The notes under the pieces are model-generated. The model was not told the DNA's origin. It saw nothing but the letters and a program-made list of their open reading frames with translations, and searched no databases. Both the position numbers and the translations under genes were made by a program. This document shows, one piece after another, positions 16,201 through 23,440 of a stretch of DNA of 36,394 bases (position 1 is the stretch's first letter; each line of letters opens with the position of its first letter). The DNA comes from Paenibacillus humicus NBRC 102415 (GTDB lineage: Bacteria > Bacillota > Bacilli > Paenibacillales > Paenibacillaceae): the NCBI RefSeq assembly GCF_004000905.1, contig NZ_BIMD01000051.1, forward strand, positions 1 to 36,394. The letters are read 5' to 3'.

Positions 16201-16236
16201 AAAAAGAAGGCCGGCAATAGTTATTGACCGACCTTG
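16201..16236 (-). terminator. Rho-independent terminator of the Sm-like protein gene
   Basis: On the minus strand, AAGGTCGGTCAAT pairs with ATTGCCGGCCTT around a short loop, with mismatches. TTCTTTTTT follows. It lies about 55 bp after the gene's stop. Confidence 0.7.
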
Positions 16237-16290
16237 TTAGGTCATGAATATTGCCGTGAGACTCAATCCCATTAATGATTTGAGCGAAGA

Positions 16291-16491
16291 TTAAATGGCT
16301 AGCAAAGAGAACAGAAAAATAATTTCAGCCAAGCGAATGTTTATTCGGCGAATACGTCTCCCTATTCTCACATGCATAACCAAAAAATCGCTTCCAACCG
16401 AAGTTAACCGTCCGGTTAAAACACGACCGCTTGTCGTTTCGATTCGAACTGAAGTTCCAACCAATTCCTTTGCTTGATGGCGAAAGCTCAT
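16291..16491 (-). CDS. Small Sm-like (DUF2642/YuzF-type) protein
   Basis: A 66-residue basic protein. LVGTSVRIETTSGRVLTGRLTSVGSDFLVMHV followed by RRINIRLAEIIFLF has the five-strand pattern of small Sm-fold proteins. It resembles the DUF2642/YuzF family found in spore formers. The role is unknown; spore-coat and RNA-binding roles have both been suggested for relatives. The ATG at 16491 is preferred over 16497 because AAGGGGG gives proper spacing only for the second. It is a single gene with its own terminator. Confidence 0.6.
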   Translation of the reverse strand: MSFRHQAKELVGTSVRIETTSGRVLTGRLTSVGSDFLVMHVRIGRRIRRINIRLAEIIFLFSLLAI

Positions 16492-16584
16492 GTACATCCC
16501 CCTTATCCCTTAAGATACAATACCTTATGATCATTTTTCCGAGAGGGAAGGGCTTAAGCGGACTGGGTTTCATGTTAGTTAACG

Positions 16585-16620
16585 AAACCCGGCAGTCACA
16601 ATGTTGCGACTGCCGGGTTT
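16585..16620. repeat. Perfect 13-bp inverted repeat
   Basis: AAACCCGGCAGTC (16585-16597) and GACTGCCGGGTTT (16608-16620) enclose a 10-base loop. Neither side has a strong T-run, so it may be a weak bidirectional terminator or a dispersed repeat. Confidence 0.55.
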
Positions 16621-16810
16621 CATTATGTTGATATAAAGGATCATCAAGCGACCGTTCTCTATTTTTTTCGTGACATTCTTAAACTCGTACCAGAAATTCA
16701 AGTGAACAAGAACTTCTTCCACAAGCGGTAGCCCTTCATCCTGATATGCGTTCGGTGCGAATAGTTCGTCCTGCAAGTACACAAATAGCTTCCCTGCTTT
16801 ATGGGATAAA

Positions 16811-16854
16811 GAAAAAGGACATAAGTATCCTTGTATAAGGGTACTTATGTCCTT
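16811..16854 (-). terminator. Long hairpin with T-run, likely terminator
   Basis: Arms AAGGACATAAGTA (16815-16827) and TACTTATGTCCTT (16842-16854) pair perfectly, with an inner CCTT/AAGG stem. On the minus strand TTTTTCTTTATCC follows. It lies about 230 bp beyond the VOC gene and overlaps a spurious frame (16579-16863). Confidence 0.65.
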
Positions 16855-16863
16855 CCCTATCAT

Positions 16864-17085
16864 AGACAGATCTATGAGAGTGTTAGGGATACTCGCAGAG
16901 TTCTATGTTACAAATATTTCCAAAAATAAGTGAAAATAGTTTTCGAGTTTATTAGTCTGATCCATTAAAAGAAGCAGCGGCAGATCAAGACTTGAAAAAT
17001 TAGATTGCCGCAGTTGTCATTCAACTACCGTTCTCCGCCAGGAGTTGAACAAACCACCGTACCTCTACGATTTGACGTTAGTGTA
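16864..17085 (-). terminator. Gene-free region with a weak terminator after the VOC gene
   Basis: No gene is visible. On the minus strand, GCGGCAATC (17003-17011) pairs imperfectly with GATCTGCCGC (16977-16986), followed by TGCTTCTTTT. That makes a possible weak terminator for the VOC gene. A small IR CATAGA-N4-TCTATG lies at 16861-16876. Confidence 0.35.
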
Positions 17086-17436
17086 TCAGTGATGAGCAAG
17101 AATGTTGATAAGTTTACCAAACGGGTCTCGGACATAAAATCGTCTAACGCCCCAAGGCTCATCGACTGGCCCATATTCGATCGGAAATCCAGCTCTCTTC
17201 ATGCCTTCTAATGCAGCATCGATATCATCGACTTCAATCGATAGATCAGGAGTAGGTGTTTCTGAGCCGCCCTGTGAGGCAAAACTAATTTGAATGCTCA
17301 TCTCCTCGTTTAAACCATAAGTTCTAATCCAACCATGATCCATCATTAATTCAAGGCCGAGTACATCCCGGTAGAAGCATTTAGCTGCTGTGATATCCTT
17401 CGCATTTGTATTGGCAACGATTCGTTTAACCTTCAT
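17086..17436 (-). CDS. VOC-family (glyoxalase/bleomycin-resistance fold) protein
   Basis: A 116-residue single-domain VOC protein. The N-terminal strand KRIVANTNAKDITAAKCFYRDVLGLEL gives the typical FY-x-LG start of a VOC module. PDLSIEVDDIDAALEGMKRAGF and the closing RRFYVRDPFGKLINIL complete it. Members act as dimers on metal-bound small molecules or bind toxins; substrate and activity are unknown here. The ATG at 17436 has GGAGGT 9 bases upstream, which excludes the frame start at 17472. It lies in the lower-GC segment. Confidence 0.85.
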   Translation of the reverse strand: MKVKRIVANTNAKDITAAKCFYRDVLGLELMMDHGWIRTYGLNEEMSIQISFASQGGSETPTPDLSIEVDDIDAALEGMKRAGFPIEYGPVDEPWGVRRFYVRDPFGKLINILAHH

Positions 17437-17574
17437 TTCGTTTCTACCTCCAGAACATAAGCAGATTGTCATTCAGTATCGAATAGATTCGACATGTAAC
17501 CGTTCATTCTTCTTTAATATTCACTCCCTCCGCTATTCTTCCTCGTTGGGCTTGAAGAGGCATCGCCAGTCTGA

Positions 17575-17721
17575 CAGTATATTTTCTCGGTCTACAACTT
17601 TCCCAACTACTTTTCTTTGGACAGCTCCAACAACGTATCGGTCATCGACCAGACGACGCAGCGGACCGCCCCCGTGCTCGTCATCGTGATTCAAGCAAGA
17701 AATGCCCCCTCGTCTGCTTGA
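17575..17721 (+). pseudogene. Possible 3' remnant of a lost gene
   Basis: A frame without a start or ribosome binding site reads VYNFPNYFSLDSSNNVSVID and then QTTQRTAPVLVIVIQ up to a stop inside the terminator at 17697-17737. The SNNVSVID stretch recalls beta-propeller surface proteins, but the match is short. The rest of 17437-17574 shows nothing. Low confidence. Confidence 0.25.
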
Positions 17722-17737
17722 CGAGGGGGCATTTCTT
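17697..17737. terminator. Strong 18-bp perfect hairpin, probably bidirectional terminator
   Basis: Arms at 17697-17714 and 17720-17737 (core GCCCCCTCGTC/GACGAGGGGGC) pair perfectly around TGCTT. The plus side continues TTTCTTGTTTATT. It begins 3 bp after the stop of the minus-strand secreted-protein gene. Confidence 0.85.
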
Positions 17738-17739
17738 GT

Positions 17740-18870
17740 TTATTGGAACGGACGGTTGGTGAAGTAAAGCGTCTGCGGGCCCGCCGAGCCGCCGGTCAGG
17801 CTGAGACGGGATGGAACCGTCTTCCCTTTGCGCCCGACATTGAACTCGGAGAGCTGCCACGCCATCGTGTAGTTCAGGAAGCCGGAATTCAGCAGCTTGC
17901 CGCCCCAGCCGATCGTATAATGGCCCGATCCTCCGGACGGGTTCAGATAGACGCCTACGGTGCGGCGCTCGTCGCTGTCGTTCTCGATCTCGACCGACAT
18001 GTCGTAGATGACTCCGTAGTTGCCGGGGTTCAGGACGGCGGCGCCGCTCGTGGCGTCCACGCCTTGCTCGTACTCTCCCGGCATAAAGTCGGCCCATTGG
18101 CCGGTAGGCGACGAATCGACCCGAAGCAGGGAGTTGCCGGCAGAGGTTTTGTAGACCAGCGTGCCGGTACGGTCGTAATGCGGGAAGGTGCCGCGGATAT
18201 GCCGGTCGGGCGGCAGCACAGGCTCGGCGAGCGGATCGGCCGGCCGCATCGCATAGCCCAGCGTAGTGACGGTCACCGGCGCGGCGCCGCCGGAAGCGGA
18301 TTCCGCGCGCAGCTGCAGGAAGCCGCTGAGCGTATGCGTCGCGGGCACCTCGGCGGTCCGCCAGTAGGTTTCCCCCGGCTTCAGCACGGCCGCCGGCCGC
18401 TTCGAGCCGCGATCCTTGAGAAAGGCGGCGAGGGCGATCTGGCCGGCTACGTCCGGGTAGTAGTCCACTCCCGCTCCCGAGCCTTCCTCGTAAAGCTTGA
18501 CCGTGTAGCCCGACGTATTGGTCACCGCGGCGCCGATCTGCAGCGGCGCTCCCGTATTGTTGAGATGATGGTAGAAGACGCGGAAGGAGCCTGTCACCCG
18601 ATCCCGGTAATAGGCGCCCGGGGCGGTCGGCATTTCCGGAGAATCGCTGAGGATGAGCTGGCCGCCCGTTGGAGTCAGCACCGGCTTCTCCATGGCCTGG
18701 GCCGGCTTGAGCGATTCTATCGGGACGGTAACGAACGGCTGGTCTTTCGCCATCGCCTGCAGGCCGGCTCCCGATTCGGGAACGGCGGGCGGCGAAGCGG
18801 ATACTGTCCCCCCCAGCAGCAGACTGGCGGCAACGAGGCTGTACGCAAGCTTTTGACCATGTGATCTCAT
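17740..18870 (-). CDS. Secreted protein of unknown function
   Basis: A 376-residue exported protein. MRSHGQKLAYSLVAASLLLGG with cleavage near VSASP is a signal peptide. The rest is beta-rich with no lipobox and no cysteine: GSFRVFYHHLNNTGAPLQIG, YYPDVAGQIALAAFL, FLQLRAES and IYDMSVEIENDSDERRTVGV alternate like Ig-type or jelly-roll strands. I do not recognise the family. The ATG at 18870 has AGGAGG 8 bases upstream; the frame start at 18894 has none. It lies downstream of the amino-sugar cluster with a 300-bp gap, so it is probably independent. Confidence 0.75.
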   Translation of the reverse strand: MRSHGQKLAYSLVAASLLLGGTVSASPPAVPESGAGLQAMAKDQPFVTVPIESLKPAQAMEKPVLTPTGGQLILSDSPEMPTAPGAYYRDRVTGSFRVFYHHLNNTGAPLQIGAAVTNTSGYTVKLYEEGSGAGVDYYPDVAGQIALAAFLKDRGSKRPAAVLKPGETYWRTAEVPATHTLSGFLQLRAESASGGAAPVTVTTLGYAMRPADPLAEPVLPPDRHIRGTFPHYDRTGTLVYKTSAGNSLLRVDSSPTGQWADFMPGEYEQGVDATSGAAVLNPGNYGVIYDMSVEIENDSDERRTVGVYLNPSGGSGHYTIGWGGKLLNSGFLNYTMAWQLSEFNVGRKGKTVPSRLSLTGGSAGPQTLYFTNRPFQ

Positions 18871-19177
18871 GAACAATTCCTCCTGTTCGATCATGGGTTT
18901 TCTAGCCTGGCTTCCTTCAGCGGCGGATCGGAAGGGATTTCCCCTTCGACCCTATTGTCCAATATCCCGTATCGTCCATGCTGCTCTTTCCTTCGATTCC
19001 CTTTTCCATCCGGTTTCATGCCTGTCGGAAAAATGTTCATAAAACTCGTTCCCGGCTTCTTTTCGCAGCCTGAACTTTTTGCCTGCCTGATGATTGCTCC
19101 TGTTTCATTTCCTATAGCTCTCGTCATTCACCTGCCCGGATGTCATCCTGCTCCATGAAGCCGTATAGCCGCAAGCC
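18871..19177. other. Gene-free region between the secreted-protein gene and the sugar cluster
   Basis: No convincing gene and no clear terminator for the sugar operon were seen. A 78-codon minus-strand frame at 18891-19127 lacks a good ribosome binding site and reads like random sequence. The promoter of the secreted-protein gene should lie here, but I cannot place it. Confidence 0.35.
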
Positions 19178-20779
19178 TCACGCTCCCTCGACCACCTCCT
19201 TCTCCACATCCTCCGGCCAGTGCATCTCCACGCCGCGGGACGCCAGCAGCTCCTGGTAGCTTGCCAGCTGCTCCGCATCTCCGTGCACCTCGCGCGGCCT
19301 CAGCCCGGTGCGAAGGCAATAGGCAGCGAGCGCTCCGGCCGCTTCGCCGATGTTCCATTCCGTCGGATGCAGGCGGTAGCAGCCGTTGGAGATCTGGGTC
19401 GTCCCGATGTTCTTGCAGGCGGGAAGCAGATTGTTCATCCGCACCGGGATGAGGGCTCCGAGCGGAATCTCATACGGATAGTTGGGAATGTAAAAGCTCC
19501 GGTAGGTCACGGTCGTATGATGCAGATCGAGATGGTAGCTGCCGACTCCGACGCTGTCCTCGTACCGTCTTATGCCCTCGCGGCCGCGCATCTCCTTGCT
19601 GACGTCGGCTTCCGTGATCGTCTGCAGCGCCTTGATGCGGCGGGACTCCCGGATGTAAACGGACTTGGCGAGTCCGTCCCTCGTCCCCAGCACGTCCGGC
19701 CGCAGACGGACGCCGGGCCAGCCCTTGCCGCCGTCGAGCCGAGGCGCCTCGGTCTGCAGCCAGTAGACGACGGACAGCGTCAGCTGCCTTGCGGCATAGA
19801 GCCGATCCTCCTTGACGGTCGAAGGAACATCCAGAATCGTGCCCAGATAATAATCGTTCTGAGCCCAATTGAGCAGGGACAGATCGCCATCATAGAGAGG
19901 AGCGGCTAGATGGCGGGGATCCAGAATCCGGCGGTAGTCCCACAAGGAGGTGACGCCCTTGTCGTTGGGCAGCAGGGTGAACTCCTTTTTCTTCGTCGTG
20001 TCGCCCGCATCGGTCGCGAACCAGCTCAGCAGAGGGTAAGGGGAAAAGGGCGGGACGAGATCCCTCCAGTACGAATACATCTCCGGCGGCTTCTCCGGAG
20101 TGAAATCCGCTCCCGGAATGTACTCCAGCGCCGCCACATGGGTGAACGCCTGCACATCCTCCGGATCGCCCGTCTCCGGCGCATGCGGCTCTCCGCTCTC
20201 GCTGCGGGATTCCGAGCCGACCGAATATTCCGTCCCCGTCATCGGGAGCAGGTCGCCGCCTTCCGTCGCATCCAGCACATAAGGCGCGCGCAGCACCGTG
20301 CGGCGGTCCGACCTGCGGCAGGCGACCGTTACGGAAGACACCAGATCTCCCTCCGTCTCTGCGCTTACGGCGGCCGTTTCCTTGAGAATCCGCAGCTTGC
20401 CGCTGTTGACGTATGGAGCCAGCATCGCCTCCAATACGGACAGCGCGACGCGCGGCTCATGCGCCAGGCGGCTGACCCAGCCGTTGCCGGGGTTGAGCAG
20501 CTTGTTGGCCCGGGCTGCTTCCGTAAGCGGATAGTTGTCCCGGTAATAAGCGCGAATCCGCTCGCGAAGCTCGCGGAACGAAGACGTGCAGCCGCATCTC
20601 TCGATCCAGCGATGCTCGTCCGGAGGCACCGCCTGAGAGGTCAGCTGCCCGCCGATCCAGTCGCTCTCCTCCGTCATGATGACCCGGCATCCTTCCCGCG
20701 CCGCGGCCAGCGCCGCGGCCGTCCCTCCAAGACCTCCGCCGATGATCAGGACATCGGCCTCAAGCTCATGCATCTTCAT
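19178..20779 (-). CDS. FAD-dependent oxidoreductase (FAD_oxidored, PF12831-type)
   Basis: A 533-residue flavoprotein. The dinucleotide-binding motif GGGLGG (14-19) with an acidic residue ending the second strand (VIMTEES) shows FAD binding. LDATEGGDLLPM and the C-terminal IGTTQISNGCYRLHPTEWNIGEAAG are typical of this family, which often sits in glycan-use clusters; the substrate is unknown. Its ATG overlaps the ROK kinase stop as ATGA, with GGAGGAGAC upstream. It is the last gene of the cluster. An oxidation step on a sugar, or on a sugar acid or amine, would fit; this is inference. Confidence 0.85.
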   Translation of the reverse strand: MKMHELEADVLIIGGGLGGTAAALAAAREGCRVIMTEESDWIGGQLTSQAVPPDEHRWIERCGCTSSFRELRERIRAYYRDNYPLTEAARANKLLNPGNGWVSRLAHEPRVALSVLEAMLAPYVNSGKLRILKETAAVSAETEGDLVSSVTVACRRSDRRTVLRAPYVLDATEGGDLLPMTGTEYSVGSESRSESGEPHAPETGDPEDVQAFTHVAALEYIPGADFTPEKPPEMYSYWRDLVPPFSPYPLLSWFATDAGDTTKKKEFTLLPNDKGVTSLWDYRRILDPRHLAAPLYDGDLSLLNWAQNDYYLGTILDVPSTVKEDRLYAARQLTLSVVYWLQTEAPRLDGGKGWPGVRLRPDVLGTRDGLAKSVYIRESRRIKALQTITEADVSKEMRGREGIRRYEDSVGVGSYHLDLHHTTVTYRSFYIPNYPYEIPLGALIPVRMNNLLPACKNIGTTQISNGCYRLHPTEWNIGEAAGALAAYCLRTGLRPREVHGDAEQLASYQELLASRGVEMHWPEDVEKEVVEGA

Positions 20780-21699
20780 GCCGTCTCCTCCTCCGTCGTT
20801 CTTCCCATCAGGTCCAGCGCCATCCTTGCGGCGCCGCAGCAGCCTGCCGCCGTGCCGAGCAAGGCCAGACGCAGCTCGATCCTCACGCCTTCCAAGGCCA
20901 GCGCCTCGTCCAGCAGCGGCCGCCACTCCCGCAGCGAATCCGCGGCGCCGCCTCCCAGCAGGACGGCCTCGGGATCGAGGGCGGCGGCCAGATTGCCGAT
21001 GAATACGGCCAGCATCCCTGCATATTCCCGAAGCAGCTGCAGGGCAGCCGCTTCTCCTGCCCGGTACCGCTCCATCAGCCCTTCGGGCTCGACCGGGCCG
21101 AAGGCTGCAGCCGCATCGCGCATGAGCGCCGTTCCCGACAGGTACATCTCCGCGCAGCCGCGGCGGCCGCAGTTGCAGGGACGTCCGCCCGGCACAAGCA
21201 CGACGTGGCCCCAGTCTCCGCCGCCCCAGCGCGCTCCGCGCAGCAGCCGGCCGCCGGCGAGATTGGCGCCGCCGACCCCGGTGCCGAGCGTCAGCATGAC
21301 CGCATCGCGCAGCCCTCTTCCGGAGCCGATCCAGCATTCGCCGAGCAGCGCCGCATTGGCGTCATTGTCCACGCTTACCGGCAGCCCGAAGCGCAGTCCA
21401 GCCCACTCCGAGAGGTTCATGCCGGTCCAGCCGGGCAGGTTGTCCGTCGCATAGGCGACTTCCCCGCTGCCGACATCGATGCGGCCCGCGCTGGCGATAC
21501 CGATCGCCTCCGATTCGGGATGCCGTTCCAGCAGCAGCGCCGCCAGATTCTCCAGCGAGGAGAGAATTCCCCTCCTGCCGCGAGCCGCTTCCGTCGGCAC
21601 CGACAGCTCCTCCAGAATACGCCCTCGATGATCCGCGGCGATTCCTTTGATGGAAGTGCCTCCGATATCGATTCCTACCAGCGTCGCGATCCCGCCCAC
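20776..21699 (-). CDS. ROK-family sugar kinase (candidate N-acetylmannosamine kinase)
   Basis: A protein of about 307 residues of the ROK family. The ATP-binding DIGGTSIKG (10-18), DNDANAALLGE, LTLGTGVGGANL and the zinc motif CNCGRRGCAE are all present. It phosphorylates a hexose or N-acetylhexosamine in the cytoplasm. Because nanE is in the same cluster, N-acetylmannosamine is the first guess; glucose is possible. The GTG at 21699 is preferred, with AAGGA 6 bases upstream and MGGIATLVGIDIGG as the N-terminus. A TTG at 21732 would add 11 residues without a ribosome binding site. It overlaps the next gene by 4 bp and is preceded by a 39-bp tandem repeat. Confidence 0.86.
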   Translation of the reverse strand: MGGIATLVGIDIGGTSIKGIAADHRGRILEELSVPTEAARGRRGILSSLENLAALLLERHPESEAIGIASAGRIDVGSGEVAYATDNLPGWTGMNLSEWAGLRFGLPVSVDNDANAALLGECWIGSGRGLRDAVMLTLGTGVGGANLAGGRLLRGARWGGGDWGHVVLVPGGRPCNCGRRGCAEMYLSGTALMRDAAAAFGPVEPEGLMERYRAGEAAALQLLREYAGMLAVFIGNLAAALDPEAVLLGGGAADSLREWRPLLDEALALEGVRIELRLALLGTAAGCCGAARMALDLMGRTTEEETA

Positions 21700-21748
21700 C
21701 TCCGATCCTTCGAGATCAAGCCTTCGTGACAAAGGCAGTGCCGTTCAG

Positions 21749-21865
21749 GGTCAATAAGCACGTTCGATGACCGCCTTGGCCGTCCAAGGTCAATAAATCC
21801 GTTCCATGACCGCCTTGACCGTCCAAGGTCAATAAATCCGTTCGATGACCGCCTTGGCCGTCCGT
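21749..21865. repeat. 39-bp tandem repeat, three copies, derived from the 3' end of the RpiR gene
   Basis: Three adjacent 39-bp units start at 21749, 21788 and 21827 and differ at only a few bases. The third is the last 13 codons and stop of the RpiR-family gene (AKAVIERIY-stop). The other two repeat those codons downstream, each with its own stop. Inside the units, CCTTGG-CCGT-CCAAGG and GGTCA...TGACC can form hairpins in the mRNA between the regulator and the kinase. Confidence 0.88.
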
Positions 21866-22665
21866 TCCTTCATCTCGCGAGTCCGGGCCAGATCCAGCCT
21901 GGCGAGTCCCTCGCAGATCATATCGATCAGCAGAAGCTGCGAGATTTTGGCTCCGATGGAGCCGCCCTCGAGCGGAGATTCCTTGCCCGCCGTGAGCAGC
22001 ACGAGATCGGCCGCCGCCGTGATGGGCGACTTGGCGTAATTGGTCATGGCGATGACATAGGCTCCCTGCTGCCGGGCTTTGGTCAGCATGTCGACGGTGT
22101 CGAGGGTGCTGCCGCTGAGGCTGATTCCGAATGCGACGTCCCCAGGCCCCATCGTGACAGCCATCATCGCTTGAAAATGGGCGTCCGCCACCGCCTCGGC
22201 GCGCCTGCCGATGCGCAGCAGCCGGTTTTTGGCGTCCAGCGCGGTAATGCCCGACGCCCCGACTCCGAAGAACTGGACGTAGCCGGCCGCATCCATGCGG
22301 GCTACCGCTTCCTCCAGCCTGGCGCGGTCGAGCAGGCTCATCGTATCGGCCAGAATCGAGGAGGTTTCCCTGTAGACGAGCTCCGCATAATCATCCGGCG
22401 CGGCATCGGAATGCCCGCCGCTCTCCTGCTGCCTGCGCGGGCTGTAATCCTGGGCGAGCGCAAGCTTGAAATCCTGGTAGCCCTTGAAGCCGATCGCTCT
22501 GCAGAACCGCATGACCGTCGTTTCCCCGACGGCGGACAGCTCCGCGAGCTCCGTCACGGAGCGGTAGATGATATCCTCCGAAGCGTTCAGCACGTAATCG
22601 GCGACCTTCTGCTCCGACTTCGTCAAGGAGGGATAATAGGAACCAACCTTCAATCGCAGATCCAT
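21829..22665 (-). CDS. RpiR/MurR-family transcriptional regulator with SIS domain
   Basis: A 278-residue regulator. The N-terminal HTH (SLTKSEQKVADYVL through VGETTVMRFCRAIGFKGYQDFK) is followed by a SIS sugar-phosphate-binding domain from about residue 125 (VQFFGVGASGITALDAKNRLLRIG, GISLSGSTLDTVDMLTKARQQGA, IAMTNYAKSPIT). Family members sense phosphosugars such as N-acetylmuramic or N-acetylmannosamine phosphates. It lies inside the operon it probably controls. The start is 2 bp after the nanE stop. Its 3' end has been tandemly copied (see repeat). Confidence 0.93.
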   Translation of the reverse strand: MDLRLKVGSYYPSLTKSEQKVADYVLNASEDIIYRSVTELAELSAVGETTVMRFCRAIGFKGYQDFKLALAQDYSPRRQQESGGHSDAAPDDYAELVYRETSSILADTMSLLDRARLEEAVARMDAAGYVQFFGVGASGITALDAKNRLLRIGRRAEAVADAHFQAMMAVTMGPGDVAFGISLSGSTLDTVDMLTKARQQGAYVIAMTNYAKSPITAAADLVLLTAGKESPLEGGSIGAKISQLLLIDMICEGLARLDLARTREMKERTAKAVIERIY

Positions 22666-22667
22666 CT

Positions 22668-23354
22668 CTATCGGACACTCCTTCTGGCGGCTGCGGCGAA
22701 CCGCTCTGTAATCAATTGGGGACGGGTAATCGCCGACCCGACGACGACGGCGCAGGCTCCCAGGCCGAGCAGCTTCTCCACCTGGTCCGGATCGCTGATC
22801 CGCCCTTCGGCGAACACTGGAATCCGCAGGCTGGCAGCCGCCTTCTCCACCAGCTCGAAGTCCGGACCGTCGAGGCTTCTGGAATAAGGCGTATAACCGG
22901 CAAGCGTCGTCGAGACGCAGTCGGCTCCGGCCCGCTCGGCTTCAAGCGCTTCTTCCAGCGTGGAGATATCCGCCATCGCCGGGATACCCCTGCCGTGCAT
23001 ATGGCGGATGAGCTGCTCCACCGTGGCGCCGCCCGGCCGCTGCCTGAGCGTCGCGTCGAATGCAATCATATCCGCCCCTGCATCCGCCAGCTCATCCACT
23101 TCTTTTATCGTCGGCGTGATGTAGACCGGAGAGCCGGAATAATCGCGCTTGACGATGCCGATGACGGGGATGGCGACCCCGTTCTTGATCTCCGCCACAT
23201 CGGCGCCCGAATTGGCCCGGATAGCGGCGGCTCCTCCCTGCTCCGCCGCAAGCGCCATCCTCGCCATCATGCCCGCTCCGTGCAGCGGCTCTCCCTCCAG
23301 CGCCTGGCAGGAGACGATCAGCCCGCCCTTCACCTTCCCCCACAAAGTCGTCAT
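22668..23354 (-). CDS. nanE: N-acetylmannosamine-6-phosphate 2-epimerase NanE
   Basis: A 228-residue TIM-barrel epimerase. It starts MTTLWGKVKGGLIVSCQALEGEPLH and has GAAAIRANSGADVAEIK, IPVIGIVKRDYSGSPVYITPT (with the family's catalytic Lys), ADISTLEEALEAERAGADCVSTTLAGYT and PVFAEGRISDPDQV, all diagnostic of NanE. It converts ManNAc-6-phosphate to GlcNAc-6-phosphate in sialic acid or ManNAc breakdown. The ATG at 23354 has AGGGG 9 bases upstream; the frame continues upstream without a start that makes sense. No sialic acid lyase (NanA) is in the window, so ManNAc itself or another precursor is likely the input. Confidence 0.95.
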   Translation of the reverse strand: MTTLWGKVKGGLIVSCQALEGEPLHGAGMMARMALAAEQGGAAAIRANSGADVAEIKNGVAIPVIGIVKRDYSGSPVYITPTIKEVDELADAGADMIAFDATLRQRPGGATVEQLIRHMHGRGIPAMADISTLEEALEAERAGADCVSTTLAGYTPYSRSLDGPDFELVEKAAASLRIPVFAEGRISDPDQVEKLLGLGACAVVVGSAITRPQLITERFAAAARRSVR

Positions 23355-23440
23355 GCCGTCATCCCCTTGCCTCGTTGTTGTCGGCGGATGCCGCCGCCTG
23401 CTCCATGGATCGCTCCCGCTCGCCGACCCTCCGTCTTCGT

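Noticed and set aside
16579-16863. Minus-strand frame of 94 codons
   Set aside because: Its first codons lie inside a terminator hairpin and its last inside another hairpin. It has no ribosome binding site and no recognisable family.
18891-19127. 78-codon minus-strand frame between the sugar cluster and the secreted-protein gene
   Set aside because: The ribosome binding site is weak, the composition random-looking, and the frame runs into the ribosome binding site of the next gene.
20780-21337. Extended start of the FAD oxidoreductase frame (719 codons)
   Set aside because: The first 186 codons are an out-of-frame reading of the ROK kinase gene; the ATG at 20779 has a strong ribosome binding site and an ATGA overlap.
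21749-21865. CRISPR-like array
   Set aside because: The units are directly adjacent with no spacers and derive from the end of a coding gene, so this is a tandem duplication.
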